From Anaerolinea thermophila (GTDB lineage Bacteria > Chloroflexota > Anaerolineae > Anaerolineales > Villigracilaceae): 7,917 nucleotides of DNA. Within the stretch, counting starts at the first letter, position 1. Each line of letters opens with the position of its first letter. A program made the translations under genes and the position numbers. The stretch is from positions 1-7,917 of the forward strand of contig DYLB01000093.1 in assembly GCA_020722305.1 (NCBI GenBank), read 5' to 3'. Below are positions 1 to 7,913 of this stretch, piece by piece. Under the pieces are notes generated by a model that made no database searches, had not been told where the DNA came from, and saw nothing but the letters and a program-made list of their open reading frames with translations.

Positions 1-27
1 TCCTTGGTGTACTTCGTGTCCTTTGTG
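1..27. repeat. three tandem imperfect 9-bp repeats
   Basis: The first 27 bases read as three consecutive 9-mers, TCCTTGGTG, TACTTCGTG and TCCTTTGTG, which fit the consensus TMCTTNGTG. On the minus strand this is CACNAAGKA repeated. The array may continue to the left of the window. It lies downstream of the minus-strand terminator and outside any convincing gene. From memory, similar CACGAAGGA-type arrays occur scattered between genes in many environmental bacterial genomes; that recollection was not checked here. Confidence 0.6.
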
Positions 28-102
28 GATAAAGACCTTTTTGCAGTAGACTCACACCATCTGTTGCGATAAAAGGCGAAATTTGAGGCCGTAGCTTCGC
101 AG
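28..102. other. short AT-rich intergenic stretch, no feature seen
   Basis: This stretch lies between the 9-bp repeat array and the terminator. I see no gene, RNA or clear promoter in it. Confidence 0.5.
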
Positions 103-133
103 AATAAAAAAGGCTGCCTCTTTCGAGGCAGCC
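103..133 (-). terminator. intrinsic terminator of the subtilase-fold gene
   Basis: On the minus strand a perfect 9-bp stem (GGCTGCCTC / GAGGCAGCC, plus-strand 112-120 and 125-133) encloses a GAAA tetraloop and is followed directly by six Ts (plus-strand As 106-111) and ATT. This is a textbook rho-independent terminator. It starts about 20 bases after the stop codon of the gene at 154-2160, so that gene is probably the last or only gene of its transcript. Confidence 0.93.
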
Positions 134-153
134 CTAATGTTCCGCTCGTCTGG

Positions 154-2160
154 CTACTTGTTCATGCAAGCCGGAACCTGCTCATCGGTTTTGATCTGAT
201 TGACCTTGGTCCATGTCCCGTTGTCGAGGTCTATCTGTCCAAGATACCAGTTGTCACTCGTCAAAGTTGTCGGGGTCCCCGGTACGAAAAGCCTGCCTAC
301 CCAGGCATTGTTATGATAAATAACCGCTTCCAGGCCGGAACCTGTAATACGCGAGTCGCCCCAGGGAGATGGACTGCCATCCCAAATGCTGACCCAAACG
401 TCCATCAAGCCGCCCTCTGCCTCCTTGACAATGATGCCTTCCGTCTGGCCGAACTTGAACGAGTCTGCCCCTGTGGTGACATTGATGTTGTAATTATTGC
501 CCAACCAGGCTGAATAACAGGTAGGCGTCGTGGGTTCGACCAACCACAGGTCCATTTCGCGGCCAGGGGATTGGTAGGGCTGCCATCCCTGCCACTGGAT
601 CACGACCTCCCAGCTCCCGGCTGCGTTACTGGCAAGGGCAAGGTTTATGTTCAACTTTGAACTGGTACCGAGATAAACGGTCTTCGTCTGATACCGATAT
701 CCCGTTTTCGATGCCGAAACCTGAAACTTGGTGCTTTTCGGCACCAGGCAGGAGTAATACCCGTTGGCTCTGGTTATGGTCGAACAAACCACTTGACCCG
801 TCGCCGCGTTCTTCACAACCACATTAGCCCCCGAAAGTGGTTCAGAATTTGGGCCGTTGAAAATCCTGCCTTGCAACGTAATTTTTGTCCCGCCCAGGGC
901 GCGATAGAGGTTGACGCGCTTGATCACCCGCGGGAATCCCTGAGCAGGATCACCAGTGTTTTGCAGCTTCGACCTTAACTGGGCCAGGGTTAAATTGGGA
1001 TACTTCGACCACACCCGGGCTGCGACCCCTGCAACAACTGCGGCCGACATGGCTGTGCCGTCCATAAGGTCATATTTCCCGCCAATGAGCGTTGAGTAAA
1101 TCGAATACCCTGGCGCAACAATATCCACCCAGGGAGCCGCCGCGGTATCGAAATTCGAAAACCAGGTCCGCCGGTCGTTTTCTTCGGTTGCAGCCACGCC
1201 GAAAGCTTTCGGTTCGGCTCCAGGCCATACTTTGACAGAACTATTATTGTTGCCGGCTGCCGCAATGACCAGACGCCCTTTGTTCGCAGCAATGTTGACC
1301 TGGTTGGTAATCGCAGTGCTGCGATTTGAAAAACTTAAGCCCAGAACATATATCTTCGGCACCTGCCCACCGCACTTGGAAGCCCCGGCGCTGTTCGCCC
1401 ATTGGATACCTTGCGAGACTTTCCAGGCTGTCCCTGACCCGTTGGCATTTGCAACACGGATGGCAAGGATTTTGCTGAGAGGAGAAATGCCGGCGATCCC
1501 GACCGCATTATTGGTTTTGGCCGCGGCGATGCCTGCCATGTGGGTGCCGCGACCATGGAGATCCATAGGATACATATCGTTGGAAACGAAATCCTTGCCT
1601 CGGTAGACTTTCCCCTGGAGATCAACATGATTGTAGGCCACACCGGTATCTATTACAACGATACAGGGGACGTTGGTGCTTACAGGAGCCGGCGCCTGGT
1701 AATACATGATCTTATTGAGCTGCCACTCCAGGAAACGGCTCGGATCCGATGGGTTGTAGTACAAGGGCGAGACCTCTTTGCCCGCGGGAAGGGATTCGGC
1801 AACGGTCGCGGCCTGGTTGCGTTCCACGAACGACACCCAGGGTTGCTGCTGCAAATAGCCGATCGCCCGTTCAGCTTCTTCATCGCTATCGAAACGGATC
1901 AGATATGACGATTCGTCCAACGCGATATCGGCCACGCTGGCCCCAATCTGGGCCGCCGCGGCATTGAAACTCTCTGCCTTGAGCGCGGGTCCGTCTTTAC
2001 TGTCGGTGATAACGCCCACGATCAACTCGCCCGGCACATACCCCGCATTAACGGGTTCTTCGCCCTGTGCGCTGGCGATCTTCGCCGATGGCATATTTGC
2101 AATAAGCAAAGCCACTACTACAATGAAAACTGCCAGTTTCATTCCTGCATTCCTGTTCAT
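154..2160 (-). CDS. secreted subtilisin-fold (S8) protein, probable pseudoprotease
   Basis: The product is 668 aa. The start chosen is the ATG at 2160, because AGGAG (2166-2170) lies 5 bases upstream of it; an in-frame GTG at 2166 overlaps that ribosome binding site and is less likely. In order it has: a signal peptide (hydrophobic core near residues 9-22, likely cut after ASA31); a prodomain-like region (about 39-115, YVPGELIV...); a peptidase S8 fold (about 143-422); a carboxypeptidase-regulatory-like beta-sandwich (about 425-508); and an unrecognised C-terminal domain (about 514-656). In the S8 fold the catalytic Asp (D171, VIDTGV) and oxyanion-hole Asn (N304, AAAGNNN) remain. The catalytic His position is Arg204 (HGRGTHMAG where families have GHGTHVAG), and the catalytic Ser position is Ala370 (GTAMSAAVVAG where families have GTSMAxPHVAG). 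Export is well supported. Proteolysis is unlikely; a binding or scaffold role is inference. The gene has its own promoter and terminator. Confidence 0.9.
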   Translation of the reverse strand: MNRNAGMKLAVFIVVVALLIANMPSAKIASAQGEEPVNAGYVPGELIVGVITDSKDGPALKAESFNAAAAQIGASVADIALDESSYLIRFDSDEEAERAIGYLQQQPWVSFVERNQAATVAESLPAGKEVSPLYYNPSDPSRFLEWQLNKIMYYQAPAPVSTNVPCIVVIDTGVAYNHVDLQGKVYRGKDFVSNDMYPMDLHGRGTHMAGIAAAKTNNAVGIAGISPLSKILAIRVANANGSGTAWKVSQGIQWANSAGASKCGGQVPKIYVLGLSFSNRSTAITNQVNIAANKGRLVIAAAGNNNSSVKVWPGAEPKAFGVAATEENDRRTWFSNFDTAAAPWVDIVAPGYSIYSTLIGGKYDLMDGTAMSAAVVAGVAARVWSKYPNLTLAQLRSKLQNTGDPAQGFPRVIKRVNLYRALGGTKITLQGRIFNGPNSEPLSGANVVVKNAATGQVVCSTITRANGYYSCLVPKSTKFQVSASKTGYRYQTKTVYLGTSSKLNINLALASNAAGSWEVVIQWQGWQPYQSPGREMDLWLVEPTTPTCYSAWLGNNYNINVTTGADSFKFGQTEGIIVKEAEGGLMDVWVSIWDGSPSPWGDSRITGSGLEAVIYHNNAWVGRLFVPGTPTTLTSDNWYLGQIDLDNGTWTKVNQIKTDEQVPACMNK

Positions 2161-2165
2161 CGTCA

Positions 2166-2170
2166 CTCCT
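2166..2170 (-). promoter_or_regulatory. ribosome binding site deciding the ATG start at 2160
   Basis: The minus strand reads AAAAGGAGTGACGATG. The AGGAG is 5 bases from the ATG at 2160 and overlaps the upstream in-frame GTG, so translation most likely begins at the ATG. Confidence 0.8.
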
Positions 2171-2175
2171 TTTCG

Positions 2176-2194
2176 ATCCGATTCGGATATCCGA
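2176..2194. promoter_or_regulatory. palindromic operator-like element in the protease leader
   Basis: TCGGATATCCGA (2183-2194) is a perfect 12-bp palindrome. The overlapping ATCCGA-T-TCGGAT (2176-2188) adds a further half-site, giving three alternating copies of the same hexamer. The element lies between the predicted transcription start (about 2213) and the ribosome binding site of the minus-strand gene. It could be a repressor operator or a small mRNA hairpin; no regulator is identified. Confidence 0.45.
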
Positions 2195-2219
2195 GACTTC
2201 GGTTACGATTTCATTTACC

Positions 2220-2249
2220 ATCATAAATAAGATTGTCTGGTCTTGTCAA
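2220..2249 (-). promoter_or_regulatory. sigma70-type promoter of the subtilase-fold gene
   Basis: On the minus strand there is a perfect -35 TTGACA (plus-strand 2244-2249), an 18-base spacer and a -10 TATGAT (2220-2225, five of six consensus bases). Transcription would start near 2213, giving a leader of about 53 bases before the ATG. Confidence 0.75.
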
Positions 2250-2326
2250 TTCTACTTGGGTCATAGTTCATTATCAATTCTGTTAAGTTGCAAACACCCA
2301 TGCCCGCACAGTCAGCCTGGAACCCT

Positions 2327-2371
2327 AGCCGGCAAACGCAAACCGGCCCCCGGCTCGATTGCGGGTATAAT
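2327..2371 (+). promoter_or_regulatory. probable alaS promoter (-10 box) with upstream inverted repeat
   Basis: A perfect -10 hexamer TATAAT lies at 2366-2371, about 30 bases before the alaS ATG, giving an expected leader of about 24 bases. No good -35 is visible: the place 17 bases upstream (2343-2348) reads CCGGCC. An inverted repeat AGCCGG (2327-2332) / CCGGCT (2350-2355) brackets the -35 position and may be a protein-binding site, although GC-rich chance pairing is also possible. Confidence 0.5.
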
Positions 2372-2401
2372 TTGCCAATTCCACAAAAATATGGAGTTTG
2401 A

Positions 2402-5191
2402 ATGGTCCAGAAAAAACTTACCGGCGCCGAAATCCGCCAGACTTACATTGACTTCTTCGTCGAACACGGACACACTTTCGTGCCCTCCGCCTCGCTGGTC
2501 CCGGGCGGGGATGCTACGCTCCTGTTCACCAACGCTGGCATGGTTCAGTTTAAAGACGTATTCCTCGGCACCGAGATACGCCCGTACAGCCGGGCTACCA
2601 ACTCACAAAAATGTATGCGCGTGGCCGGCAAGCACAACGACCTCGATGACGTGGGCCGCGACGACACCCATCATACCTTCTTCGAGATGCTCGGCAACTG
2701 GTCGTTCGGCGATTATTACAAAAAAGAAGCCATCGCCTGGGCCTGGCAACTCCTCACCGACGTTTGGGGGCTGCCCAAAGCCCGTCTCTGGGCAACCGTC
2801 TTCAAAGACGATAAGGGAGACATCCCCACAGACGAGGAAGCAGCCCAAATCTGGCGCGCCCAGCCCGGGTTCCAGAAAGACCAGGTGCTTTACTTCGGGC
2901 GCAAGGACAATTTCTGGGAAATGGCCGAAACCGGCCCCTGCGGTCCGTGTTCCGAAATCCACTTCGACCGCGGCGAGAAATATTGCAACATGAAAAACGT
3001 CCCCGGCCACGTCTGCGGCGTCAACGGCGACTGCACCCGCTTCCTCGAACTGTGGAACCTGGTCTTCATTCAGTACAACCGCCTTAGCCCGACCCAGCTC
3101 GAACCCCTGCCCGCCACCCACGTGGACACCGGCATGGGCTTCGAGCGGATCGTCTCCGTTTTGCAAGATGTTGACTCGAATTACAAGACCGACCTGTTCG
3201 AGAAGCCGCTCGGAGTGCTGCGCGGTCTCACCGGTCATACCGAATCCGAAATGTTGGCCGATTTCACCCCCTACCGCGTCATCGCCGACCATACCCGCTC
3301 GGCCGCCTTCCTGATTGCCGACGGCGTGGTGCCCGGCAACGTGGGCCGCAACTACGTCTGCCGCATGATCATCCGCCGCGCCGCCCGCTTCGGGACAAAG
3401 ATCGGCCTGACCGAACCGTTCCTGGCCAAAGTCGCCGAACAGGTCATCGAGACGTACAGCGGGTTCTATCCCGAGCTGGGGAAAAATAAAACAGCCATCC
3501 TCGAGAACCTGACCCGGGAGGAGATCCGCTTCGCGCGGACGGTCGAAACGGGCACCGCTCATTTGCAGAATCTCCTCGACGGGCTAACTGCCGCCAAATC
3601 CCGCACCCTCGACGGGCGCAAAGCCTTCGACCTGTATGCCACCTACGGTCTGCCCTTCGAGATCACCCGCGACATCGCCCGCGAGCAAAACCTGGACGTA
3701 GACGAGGCCGGGTTCCGCTCCGCCATGGACAATCACCGTATCGCCTCTGGCGGCGGCAAGGCTATGGGACCGCTCGGCGGCGAAGACGCCGAAATCTGGA
3801 GGCAGAAGATCAAATCGCTCCAAAACGAAAAGAAACTTGGCCCGGAAGGGGTTCATTACAATCCTTACGAATTGTTGAGTTTCGAAGGCCAGGTATTGGC
3901 GCTGTACAACGGCGGCAAATTCTTCGACGAAGTCTCTCCCGACGATTACGTGGAAGTGCTGCTGCCCAAAACCGGTTTCTACCTCGAATCTGGCGGGCAG
4001 GTCTCGGACACGGGCGTCATCACCGCCAAGCCCGACAAAAAAGGCGACGTAGCCTGGGCCATTGACGTGACCGAAATGCGCAAACCCGCTCCCGGTGGGA
4101 TCGTCCACGTGGGCTACGTGGCTTACGGCACGCCGAAAGTTGGCGACAAGGTCGCGGCCCGGGTGGATGCCCAGCGCCGCCGCGACATCATGCGCAACCA
4201 CACCGCCACCCACCTGCTCCACGCTGCGCTCCATCGGGTGCTGGGCAGCGCAGCCCGCCAGGCCGGGTCGCTGGTCGCGCCCGACCGCTTGCGTTTCGAC
4301 TTCACCCATCCCGAAGCCATGACCCCGGAGCAGATCGAGCGCGTCGAGCGGATCGTCAACGAGGCGGTGGCGGCAGATATGGAAGTGCTGCCCAAGCTCA
4401 AGCCCCGCGAGGACGCGATTGCCGAGGGCGCCATGGCGCTCTTCGGCGAAAAATACGGCGAAACGGTGCGCACAATCACCATCGCCCCCCTCGGCACGGA
4501 ACATCTTGACAAGGCGGCGTCGGCCCACCCGACCTCGTTCGCCGAACAGCAGGAAAAATTTTCCTACGAACTGTGCGGCGGGACCCACCTCGACCGCACC
4601 TCGGACGTGGGCGCGTTCCTGATTACCAGCGAGGGATCGGCCGCAGCCGGGATCCGGCGCATCGAAGCGGTAACAGGCCGAGGGTCCTATGAATTGATCG
4701 CCCGGCGTTTCAAGACCCTGAAACAGGCCGCAAGCTTGCTGAAAGCCTCGGTCGAAGAACTCCCTCAAAAAGTCGAAAGTCTGCAAGACGAAATGGCTGA
4801 GCTGCGCAAAGAATTGGCCAACCTGCGCCTGGACGTAGCCCTGACGACTTTCATTTCACAACTCGCCAACGTGCAAACCGTGGACGGCATACACGTGCTC
4901 TCGGCTGAAATCCCCAATGCCGACGTGAATACGCTCCGCGCCCTGGCCGACAAGTTCCGCGAGAAATTCCCCAGCAGCGGCGCGGCGGTGCTGGCGACGG
5001 GGACGACCGTCATCTCGGTGCTGACCGAGGACCTGGTCAAGCGCGGCCTGAAAGCTGGGGACATCATCACCGCCATCGGCGGGCGCGGCGGTGGACGCCC
5101 CAACCTGGCCCAGGGCAGCCTGCCAAGCCCGGACAGCGTGACCGGCGCTTTGGGGAAAGTTGCAAAAGCAGTCGAAGAGAAATTCAAGTAG
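2402..5191 (+). CDS. alaS: alanyl-tRNA synthetase
   Basis: This enzyme charges tRNA-Ala with alanine in the cytoplasm and hydrolyses mischarged Ser- or Gly-tRNA-Ala. The product is 929 aa, slightly longer than the roughly 875 aa of E. coli AlaRS, and is complete. The class II catalytic core occupies about residues 1-260, with the motif 2 region TNSQKCMR (66-73) and THHTFFEMLGNWSFGDYY (89-106). Motif 3 follows at GNVGRNYVCRMIIRRAAR (312-329). The editing domain holds the metal-binding set H600, H604 (NHTATHLLH) and C725, H729 (CGGTH). A coiled coil spans about 780-810, and the C-Ala/DHHA1 domain ends with GGRGGGRPNLAQGS (893-906). GGAG at 2393-2396 sits 5 bases before the ATG. An extra set of cysteines (C195, C205, C211) lies just after GPCGPCSE (178-185), in a stretch that differs from E. 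coli AlaRS. A hairpin terminator follows the gene. Confidence 0.98.
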   Translation: MVQKKLTGAEIRQTYIDFFVEHGHTFVPSASLVPGGDATLLFTNAGMVQFKDVFLGTEIRPYSRATNSQKCMRVAGKHNDLDDVGRDDTHHTFFEMLGNWSFGDYYKKEAIAWAWQLLTDVWGLPKARLWATVFKDDKGDIPTDEEAAQIWRAQPGFQKDQVLYFGRKDNFWEMAETGPCGPCSEIHFDRGEKYCNMKNVPGHVCGVNGDCTRFLELWNLVFIQYNRLSPTQLEPLPATHVDTGMGFERIVSVLQDVDSNYKTDLFEKPLGVLRGLTGHTESEMLADFTPYRVIADHTRSAAFLIADGVVPGNVGRNYVCRMIIRRAARFGTKIGLTEPFLAKVAEQVIETYSGFYPELGKNKTAILENLTREEIRFARTVETGTAHLQNLLDGLTAAKSRTLDGRKAFDLYATYGLPFEITRDIAREQNLDVDEAGFRSAMDNHRIASGGGKAMGPLGGEDAEIWRQKIKSLQNEKKLGPEGVHYNPYELLSFEGQVLALYNGGKFFDEVSPDDYVEVLLPKTGFYLESGGQVSDTGVITAKPDKKGDVAWAIDVTEMRKPAPGGIVHVGYVAYGTPKVGDKVAARVDAQRRRDIMRNHTATHLLHAALHRVLGSAARQAGSLVAPDRLRFDFTHPEAMTPEQIERVERIVNEAVAADMEVLPKLKPREDAIAEGAMALFGEKYGETVRTITIAPLGTEHLDKAASAHPTSFAEQQEKFSYELCGGTHLDRTSDVGAFLITSEGSAAAGIRRIEAVTGRGSYELIARRFKTLKQAASLLKASVEELPQKVESLQDEMAELRKELANLRLDVALTTFISQLANVQTVDGIHVLSAEIPNADVNTLRALADKFREKFPSSGAAVLATGTTVISVLTEDLVKRGLKAGDIITAIGGRGGGRPNLAQGSLPSPDSVTGALGKVAKAVEEKFK

Positions 5192-5198
5192 ACGAAAC

Positions 5199-5228
5199 AG
5201 GGCGACGCAAATCGCCCTTATCTTTTCC
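5199..5228 (+). terminator. intrinsic terminator after alaS
   Basis: AGGGCGA (5199-5205) and TCGCCCT (5212-5218) form a perfect 7-bp stem around the loop CGCAAA, followed by TATCTTTT. It starts 7 bases after the alaS stop codon. The tail is interrupted by A and C, so some read-through into the next gene is possible. Confidence 0.85.
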
Positions 5229-5238
5229 TAATTTTACA

Positions 5239-5287
5239 TTGCGCTCCAACTTGATTCGGATTATATTTGGAGTAAATTTATCCGATT
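5239..5287 (+). promoter_or_regulatory. putative promoter and hexamer inverted repeat upstream of the CADD-like gene
   Basis: TTGCGC (5239-5244), a 17-base spacer and TATATT (5262-5267) form a moderate sigma70-type promoter. TTGATT (5251-5256) with TAAATT (5273-5278) is an alternative. TCGGAT (5256-5261) and its inverse ATCCGA (5280-5285) flank the -10 to +1 region. The nonamer GATTCGGAT (5253-5261) also occurs in the leader of the subtilase-fold gene (2180-2188). Regulation by a shared factor is only a possibility. Confidence 0.4.
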
Positions 5288-5304
5288 TAGAGAGGAGCCG
5301 CTTT

Positions 5305-5901
5305 ATGAGTACCAAAAAACAGCTTGATGCCATCCTTGAAAAATGGGATTTGCTCAAGCATCCCTTTTACCGGGCCTGGAGCGCGGGGACGTTGCCGGTG
5401 GAGGCGCTGAAAGTTTATGCACGGGAATACGGGCAGTTCATCAACCTGCTGCCTAATGGATGGGAAACCCTGCGAGACGACGAAACCGCCGAGGAAGAAC
5501 GCGAACATGCCGAAATGTGGGAGGGTTTCAGCGCCGCCCTGGGCGCGGCCGATTACAAAACACCGGTCCCTGAAGCGCGCCAGCTTGCGCTTACGGCTGA
5601 ACAGCTTTTCAGCCGGCCCGCATCGGCTCTGGGAGCAATGTACGCTTTCGAGGTCCAGCAGCCGGCTACGGCCAAATCGAAACTCAACGGGTTGAAGACC
5701 CACTACACCCTGCCCCATGAAGTCGAACCCTATTTCGAGGCCCACAGTGCCAACTGGCACGAGGCGCAAAAACTCCTGCGCCAGATCAACGCCTTGCCCG
5801 CTGATGAGCAGGCCCAAGCCGTCGAAGCCTGCGACCGGATGGCCCGCGCCCTCTGGGAGGCGCTAAGCGGCATCCACGCCGCGACCTGTTCTGCAAATTA
5901 A
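5305..5901 (+). CDS. TenA/PqqC/CADD-like heme-oxygenase-fold protein
   Basis: The product is 198 aa and probably cytosolic: no signal peptide or membrane segment is seen. The ATG at 5305 is preferred because AGAGGAG (5291-5297) lies 7 bases upstream; an earlier in-frame ATG at 5239 would sit inside the promoter region. The sequence resembles the all-helical CADD branch: LLKHPFYRAWSAGTL (16-30), YAREYGQF (38-45), LRDDE...EHAEMW (56-72), YAFEVQQP (113-120), KSKLNGLKTHY (124-134) and YFEAHSANWHE (143-153). In that superfamily such proteins are di-iron oxygenases (CADD in p-aminobenzoate synthesis), PqqC-like oxidases or TenA-type thiaminases. Candidate metal ligands are E60, H68, E116, H147 and H152. 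Tyr22 falls where CADD has the Tyr consumed in its reaction. The last motif is shorter than H-x3-D-x2-H and lacks the Asp, so function cannot be assigned. It has its own promoter behind the alaS terminator. Confidence 0.8.
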   Translation: MSTKKQLDAILEKWDLLKHPFYRAWSAGTLPVEALKVYAREYGQFINLLPNGWETLRDDETAEEEREHAEMWEGFSAALGAADYKTPVPEARQLALTAEQLFSRPASALGAMYAFEVQQPATAKSKLNGLKTHYTLPHEVEPYFEAHSANWHEAQKLLRQINALPADEQAQAVEACDRMARALWEALSGIHAATCSAN

Positions 5902-5952
5902 TACCCTGTCGTTCGCGTTAAGGTCTTTGGTCTTGCCCGGCATAAAGTTCGG
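5902..5952. other. convergent intergenic gap without a clear terminator
   Basis: The plus-strand gene ending at 5901 and the minus-strand gene ending at 5953 converge here. I find no stem-loop with a T-run on either strand, so the two transcripts may overlap at their 3' ends. Confidence 0.5.
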
Positions 5953-7374
<1,422 letters not shown>

Positions 7375-7382
7375 GATGGGGC

Positions 7383-7735
7383 TTAACTTGAAACGACCGC
7401 GGCCTCGACCGACAAAATTCCGGGGAGGTAATCGGCCAGCAGTTCCCAGCTATCCCCGGCGTCCCGGCTGTAGAACAACTGACCGGTGTTGGTGCCAACG
7501 TAGATCCCGGCCTGGTCGAGGCTGTCGGTTGCCATCGCATCCCGCAAGGCGACCAGGTGAGCGCGTTCGGGCAGGCCGTCGGTCAGGCGCTGCCACGATT
7601 CGCCCGCGTCCCGGCTGCGCCAGACGGCGAAACGCCCGTCAACGCTCATGCGGTACTCGTCGCTTTCTTCGAGCACCACGTAGACCGTGCGCGGGTCATG
7701 CGGGTGCCGACAAAAACCATCACTTTGGAAGCCAT
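7383..7735 (-). pseudogene. BNR/Asp-box repeat protein gene broken by internal deletion and frameshift
   Basis: From the ATG at 7735, with AGGAG at 7742-7746, the minus strand encodes MASKVMVFVGTR, the usual start of cytosolic BNR-repeat beta-propeller proteins. The next codons are out of frame and end at a TGA at 7646-7648 after 29 codons. In another frame, 7706 to 7383 encodes 107 residues beginning HPHDPRTVYVV and containing two perfect Asp boxes, SRDAGESW and SRDAGDSW, then ending ILSVEAAVVSS and a TAA. That matches the C-terminal end of the same family, whose members usually run about 350-400 aa. The middle, roughly 250 codons, is missing. The two frames meet around GGCACCCGCA (7698-7708). 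Upstream of 7706 the second frame only translates leader and promoter DNA, so it is not a separate gene. Family function is poorly known (often annotated as sialidase- or glycosyl hydrolase-like). The remnant precedes the lyase gene by 8 bases. Confidence 0.82.
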
Positions 7736-7741
7736 TTTCAA

Positions 7742-7746
7742 CTCCT
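7742..7746 (-). promoter_or_regulatory. ribosome binding site of the BNR remnant
   Basis: The minus strand reads AAAGGAGTTGAAAATG. A strong AGGAG lies 6 bases before the ATG at 7735, which shows that the true N-terminus of the ancestral gene is still present. Confidence 0.8.
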
Positions 7747-7779
7747 TTGGCGCGAATACCGAATAAATGTTCTAGCGAA

Positions 7780-7788
7780 ATTATACCA
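7780..7788 (-). promoter_or_regulatory. extended -10 promoter for the BNR remnant and lyase
   Basis: The minus strand carries TGGTATAAT, a perfect -10 (TATAAT, plus-strand 7780-7785) with the TGn extension. No consensus -35 is visible, as is usual for extended -10 promoters. Transcription would start near 7773, leaving a leader of about 38 bases before the ATG at 7735. It is the only promoter I see that could serve the lyase gene. Confidence 0.7.
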
Positions 7789-7860
7789 TAACTGTCCAAA
7801 TTACTGTTCTTTCCACATCCGTGGGGAGCATTCAAATGTTGTAGATTCACCTCGAAACAG

Positions 7861-7913
7861 TGAGCGGGGCTACACCTGCCCTGGCGGGCGGTGCCAGGGA
7901 AGCCGCCTGCTCA
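7861..7913. repeat. GC-rich nested inverted repeat
   Basis: The inner stem is perfect: CCCTGGC (7879-7885) and GCCAGGG (7893-7899) around a 7-base loop. An outer stem pairs TGAGCGGG (7861-7868) with CCTGCTCA (7906-7913) over 8 bp, with one G-T pair. No T-run follows on either strand, so it is not an obvious terminator. It could be a dispersed palindromic repeat, part of a structured RNA cut by the window edge, or the end of a gene lying to the right. Confidence 0.45.

Noticed and set aside
2164..2166. GTG as the start codon of the subtilase-fold gene
   Set aside because: It overlaps the AGGAG ribosome binding site. The ATG at 2160 has proper spacing.
2256..2993. Plus-strand open frame of 245 codons overlapping the alaS start
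   Set aside because: It begins in promoter DNA and runs through the conserved AlaRS N-terminus in another frame. The product is P/S/R/T-rich with no motif.
2603..3562. Long minus-strand open frame of 319 codons inside alaS
   Set aside because: It is antisense to the highly conserved AlaRS catalytic domain. Its protein is a low-complexity G/V/E/D-rich sequence without motifs, as expected from GC-rich codon bias.
3584..4786. Long minus-strand open frame of 400 codons inside alaS
   Set aside because: It is antisense to the AlaRS editing region, has no recognisable domain, and its composition is that of a shadow frame.
5902..5952. Bidirectional terminator between the convergent genes
   Set aside because: No stem-loop with a T-run could be found on either strand; only a direct repeat of GGTCTT is present.
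7707..7850. N-terminal extension of the BNR fragment reading frame upstream of HPHDPRT
   Set aside because: These codons translate the ribosome binding site, leader and extended -10 promoter of the gene, and the residues do not resemble the family, so they are not coding.
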